The position numbers and the translations under genes were made by a program. From Fusarium oxysporum f. sp. lycopersici 4287 (lineage: Eukaryota > Ascomycota > Sordariomycetes > Hypocreales > Nectriaceae): DNA of 64,000 bases. Every line of letters starts with the position of its first letter. The first letter of the stretch is position 1. Where the stretch lies: NCBI RefSeq assembly GCF_000149955.1, contig NC_030991.1:3268114-3332113 (forward strand), given 5' to 3'. The notes under the pieces are model-generated. The model was not told the origin of the DNA and ran no database searches. It saw nothing but the letters and a program-made list of their open reading frames with translations. This document shows positions 58,715 through 64,000 of this stretch, one piece after another.

Positions 58715-59839
58715 TAATAATCGTTACTATAGGTCTGTCTACACGATAGTAGAAGTCGTTTGCATTATCTTAGGCGGGCAAACGTTAGAAATGCTCGCGC
58801 CATGGAGCTTTGCTGCACCAAAGGCCCATGGAAAAGACTTGTGTGAATGCAGGTTAGTGATATTAAGCTATATGAAGGTCACATCGTGAGTACGACGCCA
58901 ACCAGAGTTTGGCCTGAATAGAATAGAGAAACAGGATATGTGCATAGTCAATTATTAGCGGTGTTCTGGTCATTTCCCAACAGATAAACACAATCAGTGG
59001 GAATAGATGGTACTAAATGATCCCAGCAGAAGTCAAGATCTAGTGAACAAACCTAAAACCATAACTGTATTTTGTGCTCTAGTATTTATAATATCCAGCG
59101 CCGTAAGGCAATGTTATTGCTGGGCCATGGTAATTTGAAGCCTATCGTGCAGGATAGCCCGTTTGCTGCTAGGGCAGTCACGATATGCAGAGCCTGAATG
59201 TGATTTCATCAGGGTCTGCTGCTCGTGAATTGCAACTACACAAAGCGAAATCACTACTACATTATCTTAGAAGAGCCTCGTAATTACAGAAGGTCTACGC
59301 ATTGGGCTAATCTCAGGGCAACAAGAGTTGAACTTGTAACTGTGCACTAAATACCAACGGAAATACCATTGGCACTAGAGACCGCACACTGGATAAAGCT
59401 GGTGATTTATAAGGTAAGAAATGTAACTGTGAGGCTACAAGGCTTGATGCAACGACTTTGCTCTGTTGGATGCATGCACAATGCGAACTTGGGGAGCCTC
59501 ATGGTTGAAACATAACTAGATGGCAACAATGTGGCTAGTGTAGTTTTTGTAAAATAGGAACCAAGAACAAGAATACAATTCTCGATACTTCTTGACATAC
59601 GTGACTAGAGTGCCCTCCCCATAGAGTCGCCTCTTATAGGCATTGTAATTGTTCGCCAACATAGGATCAGATTCATTTACAAAGCTCCGTAGGCGACAGG
59701 TTGGTACCTAACCTATAGGTATGGAGGCTAGTTAGCTTGCCACTATGGCGGATCCAATAGGAGCCGAGATCGTGGTGGAGCATGATGACACCCCTTTTTG
59801 ACGTCAAAAAGATCGAGTCGAGTGGTGAGATCGACGAGC
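58715..59839. other. Intergenic, no supported gene
   Basis: About 1.1 kb between the F-box pseudogene and the 5' end of the LINE. Only very short frames are present. Confidence 0.5.
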
Positions 59840-62800
59840 AAAGTCGAGACACCACGCGCAACTAGAAGATGGTGTGGCAGAAATGCGAATGGCTACCCGA
59901 AAAACGACATGAAACGTACCGATCGAACAATAAAAACATAAACCGACCGAAACCCACAAGAGTAGCGGCAGCAGCAGCAGTAGTAGCGATGGAAGGGCAA
60001 TGCTGCAGAAGTCGCTGGATTTCCCGGGGGAGTCGCGCAGGGAGACTCAAAGATCACGGGAAGCGTTGAAGAGACAGATAGACATAACGAGGGACTGTCG
60101 GAGGCTCTTGTAAAACTGGAAGACACCATGGACGAGATGAAGGAATAGATGACTGAAGAACGACAGCCGGTCCACGAGCAGCTCAAAACCATCGCGATGA
60201 GTGCAACGGATGAACCCCAACGATCATATGATGCCGTGACACGACCCTCGATATGTATGCCCTAAGCCGCTCCCGGAACCGCGACCTCGACCGTTCCTCT
60301 CGTCCCCACGATTAAGACTCTGTACTGCACGATTGATATTTCGCGAATACATGACGATACCAGGCGCTTGGCCGGGACGATCCGAGCGACAGTGGAGAAT
60401 CAAACCCAGGCCGAACTAGATCACTCCATGTGACGATGCCGAGCCGTGCTTAGGAGCCCAAGAACATCGGAACCTGCGTCCTACGAGACGATCTCTCCCG
60501 ATTAAAGTGGACACTGTCAGCCGCAATACGACACCAAACGAGATCAACGAAGTTCGAGTAGAAGTCTTTGAGACTCTTGGCCGAGAGAGTGATACCGAGT
60601 TAGCGAAAGTAGCATAGCTCGGTAGGCGAGACGATCTCAAGGTTTACGGCTCCATGGTCGTATACTTCAAGAAGCGCCCCGAAGCCAAAGAATTCATCGG
60701 CGAAGGACTTTCGTGGCTGGAGGAGAGTTCGACACCACAAGAGTGCTTGAACGTCGCGACCGCGTAAAACAATGCTATAACTGCCAACAGATCACGAACC
60801 GAAATGTATCAGTGCGAGCGACCTCAAGTCTGCGGCAAGTGTACACGAGGAGGTTACCCTCGTTGCAGATGCACGGAAATGATCCCGAAGATGTGTTCCA
60901 TGCGGCGGCTCTCATGAGTCACACAGCAGAACCAATCAGAAGTTCTATCCAACATCGTATGAGCAACATGTTCCGGCTGTTGCAGCCGAATGTGAGGAAA
61001 CAAGGACCGGCACACGAGAGTCTGATCAACCACAAGGATATTCGGGATGTAGCAGTGTTGGCCATCCAAGAACCCCAAGCACGACAGATCCAAGGAAAGC
61101 AGCTGACGGTGCCAATGGGGCATCACGGGTGACTCAAGGTGGCGCTGACGACTGAGAGAGAAGGTAGATGGGTGATACAGAGTATTCCTTTTGGCGAACA
61201 AAGAGGTGGAGGCAGAGCAGGTGTTAGTAGAGTCCTTAGATGTGACTGCGGCGGTCATTCGCCTGCTAGAGCGTCTGGTCTTCATGGCGTCGGTCCACCC
61301 TGTTGAAATGCCCAAGCTCTACAGGACACATACAGAAAGCTTGGCAGGGCTATCACTGACGTGAGGCGAAGGCCAGGAAGGGCGGTGGATGGGGTGGTTA
61401 CCGGCAACTTCAACTGGCACGGCCAGATGTAGAGTGGAGACGATGTATCGGTGGCAAAACAGGGCGTGATGGATTATCGACTTGATGAGCGAATTCATGC
61501 TTCGAAGCCCTCTCCAGCGAGGCGCAAATACATGGGAAAGCGGAAACTGTGGGAAAAATGGACTTGGTTTCTGTCTTTTGGGCAGCCTGCGGACGCACGT
61601 ATCAAAGGTGCGTTGCATGGTACGTAGCAAGGATCAGATCATCCCATGATAGAGACAGTGTTTGATATCTCAGTTCCGGCGTCGAAACAGGACGAAAGAC
61701 TCCTGTTTACTAATGCACCCAAGAAGGATATCAAGAATAGGATTGTGGATAGAGTAAGGGATAACCTGATGAGAAACAGGGTGCTGCAGAAGATGAACAA
61801 ATTGACGTTGACGGTTTCGGAAGTCGCCTAGGCCTTGACACCTAGAGTCAAACCACCTTATACGTAAAACGGCGGCGGACCGACGATCTCACCCAGCTGC
61901 GATATGCTTGCACATACTGTAGGAACAGGGCGCGAGCGGCAAGATGTGCTGGTCAGAACCCCTGAAACCTCGAGGGTTTAGGAACCGTGGCGGCGAAGGA
62001 ACATCACGATGCCATCCGATAACGCAAGATGAACCACTGCAAGGATTTCCTAGCGGACAACGACAACATCTGGAAGGCGGCTAAATATCCGAAGTCTAAA
62101 GATAAGAGAGCTTTTCGATGACTGCACAGGTCACGAGAGAAGACGGAACGAAAACGACAGATCATCGGGAACAAGCCGAAGAACTTCTAGCCAGGTTCTT
62201 TCCGCCATTGCCAAACAATGTCGACGATGAAGGATCCAAGCAACAGAGAGCTCCACTATTGATGCCTAAGTTGTCTGCAGAAGAAACAGAGCGTCGACTG
62301 CAAGTCGTGGCAGGCGCCAACAGAAGACAAACTACCAGCGATCGTCTGGAAGCAGGACTGGCGGTTGGTGAAGCACGATATCCTTGACATCTTCCAAGCA
62401 TCATTAGAGGGAGACATGATACTGAAACACTGGACGCATGCCCATATCATTTACCGCCCAAGAAGCTAGGTAAAGATGACCATACGATCGCGAAAACCTG
62501 CAGACCGATCTCGCTTCTAGCCACGTTGGACAAGGTGTTGGAGTCCGTTATGGCTGAGAGAGTCCCCTACGCTGTAGAAGCTCACGGGCTCCTCCCGTCC
62601 GATCACATTGGCTCGCCCAAGCAGCGATCAGCAGAATAAGCCCTCGTATTTCTACAAGGACACATCTTCTTAGAATGGTCATGTTGTGAGTCTTGTCAGT
62701 TTCGAAGTGAGCGGAGTATACAATGGCGTATTCAACTTGAGACCATTGCAGCGTATGGAGACAAGAAGGATTCCAAAGGGCCTCCTGCGATGGGTTGATG

Positions 62801-63455
62801 CATTTTGCTCCGAGCGGACTGCAACCATTATGATCAATGGTCAAAGTTCTGAGAGCAGACTGCTACCATAAGAAGGACTCCCGCAAGGATCTCTTTCGTC
62901 GCGATGCCGCCTCTGTTCTTCAATGCAGATCTGGTGCAAACCCAGATCGACCGGAATGGTGGAGCCATTGCGTTCGTGGACGCCTACACTGCTTGGATAT
63001 GTGGACCAATGGCGAAAAGCAACCGGGGAGGGATACAAGCGATAATTGACAAAGCTCTCGACTGGGAGAGACGCAGCGGCGCAATAGTTGAAGCGGAGAA
63101 GATGACGATGATACATTTCACGCGATACACAGGCAGAATAGACTCGGAATTCTTCACCATTAAGGGCAAGATGGTCGTTCCAAGGGATCAAATCAAGGTT
63201 CTTGGAGTCATTATGGACCTGCGCCTTTACTGAAAGCAGAACATCGCAAAAGGCGATAGAGTTGAAATGACTGACAGGGGTAGCTCCTTGTACAACCAGA
63301 CAGCCTTTTACAGCCATCGTAGCTCCGGTTGTGGACTACGCCGCCAATGTCTAGATGTATGGGTGTAATACGGTTCCGTCACATGCCATCCATTGGAGGC
63401 AAAGGGTAGGAGCGCAGACGATCATAGGAACATTCACAAGCATGGAGACATAGAT
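59840..63455 (+). mobile_element. Decayed Tad-like non-LTR retrotransposon (LINE), 3' part ends at an NMA111 fragment
   Basis: The plus strand carries the two-ORF plan of a Tad-type LINE with many stops and frame shifts. ORF1 (about 59880-61140) contains a Ser-rich start, helical LEDTMDEMKE and TIAMSATDEPQRS, and a Cys/His-rich nucleocapsid region (NCQQITN..., CERPQVCGKCTRGGYPRCRC, then a broken third knuckle). ORF2 (about 61140-63450) has endonuclease-like VVTGNFNWHG, RT segments CRPISLLATLDKVLESVMAE, GLPQGS, FFNADLVQTQIDRNGGAIAF, and the thumb region KVLGVIMDLRLY. The normally catalytic FVDD is FVDA here, at about 62975. The tail reads HWRQRVGAQTIIGTFTS. It is not capable of transposition. 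No poly(A) or simple-repeat tail is visible at the junction. Confidence 0.85.
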
Positions 63456-63474
63456 GATACTGGTATCAATACTT

Positions 63475-64000
63475 CTAATTCAGCATCGGTCAAGTACATG
63501 GATCTCATTGCCGTCGAACTTGCTCCAGGTCTTGCAACAGGTAACCTTTCAACCTGTTCAGTAATAGCGTTTGATAACACTTTAATACAGTCGGAACGGA
63601 GATCAAGCTCATTGGTAACGACAGCGGTGAAAGTGGGAGCATCTTGTCTGGCTATATCAGTCGTGTCGACCGAAATACTCCTATCTACTCACAATACACC
63701 GACTTTAACACATGCTACTACCAAGCAAACGCTTCTGCCTCGAGCGGAAGCTCTGGAAGTCCGGTTTTCAACGTCGACGGCCTTGCTATCGGCCTTCAAG
63801 CCGGTGGAATCTCCAATGCTTCAACTGACTACTTTCTCCCCCTGGACGCCCCACAGCGCGTACTGAAGCAGATCCAGAATGGCGGAGAGGTAAAGAGAGG
63901 CGACATTCAGACTGTCTTCAAGCACAAGCCTTTCCTTGGCTGTCAGCACCTCCGACTTAGTGATAAATGGGAGAGTCTGTTTCGCAAAACTTTCCCTAAC
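63475..64000 (+). pseudogene. NMA111: NMA111/HtrA-type nuclear serine protease, C-terminally incomplete and 5'-truncated fragment
   Basis: Two exons are readable: about 63475-63540 (SASVKYMDLIAVELAPGLAT) and 63591-64000, joined across a 50-bp intron 63541-63590 (GTAACC, TGATAAC branch, TACAG). Exon 2 reads [40 protein letters not shown] and [20 protein letters not shown], containing the catalytic Ser in GSSGSPV, then [20 protein letters not shown]. This is the middle of the fungal nuclear HtrA-like protease NMA111, whose known role is proteolysis linked to stress and apoptosis. The upstream protease sequence with the catalytic His and Asp is absent because LINE sequence begins immediately 5'. 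The frame is still open at the window end. A partial duplicate is more likely than the functional core gene. Confidence 0.75.

Overview
This window looks like nuclear DNA of a filamentous ascomycete, most likely a Sordariomycete of the Fusarium type. That taxonomic call is an inference: the genes have short GT-AG introns of 44-83 bp with CTAAC/CTGAC-like branch sites, and they include a Zn(II)2Cys6 regulator, an Est1-type DNA/RNA-binding protein, Blm10/PA200, an NMA111-type protease, Ty1/copia and Tad-like elements. Two runs of N (15815-15914 and 18062-18498) show it is a draft assembly. Several otherwise intact frames slip by one base at or beside short homopolymers.

Layout. 1-5228 is the 5' part of a Ty1/copia retrotransposon on the minus strand, with an LTR at 5050-5228; its 3' end lies outside the window. 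5371-20030 holds minus-strand genes: a conserved protein of unknown function, a small Cys/charged protein, an N-terminally shortened GH3-GNAT protein, a Q/S-rich conserved protein with a GC-AG intron, and a six-exon Zn2Cys6 regulator broken by an N gap and a frame slip. 21051-25960 is the least familiar block: a JmjC-type protein (minus) and an unknown multi-exon gene (plus) diverge from a spacer carrying two minisatellites, and a second unknown gene converges on the latter with no intergenic base. 29074-32304 has a 5'-less DUF3295-type gene and an orphan gene with an internal duplication. 33146-38098 is a 1605-residue Est1-family gene. 39865-46106 has an orphan gene, an amidase and a small two-exon gene. 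47-49.4 kb carries two diverged direct copies of an unknown ~0.6-kb repeat. 50746-56543 encodes a complete Blm10/PA200-type proteasome activator. 58174-64000 is a graveyard: an F-box pseudogene, a decayed Tad-like LINE, and an NMA111 fragment abutting the LINE.

No biosynthetic cluster or operon-like pathway is apparent. The mix of core-type genes (Est1-like, Blm10, DUF3295), orphan genes, minisatellites and dead transposons suggests a fast-evolving or accessory-type chromosomal region. The best candidate for an undescribed locus is 21.0-26.0 kb.
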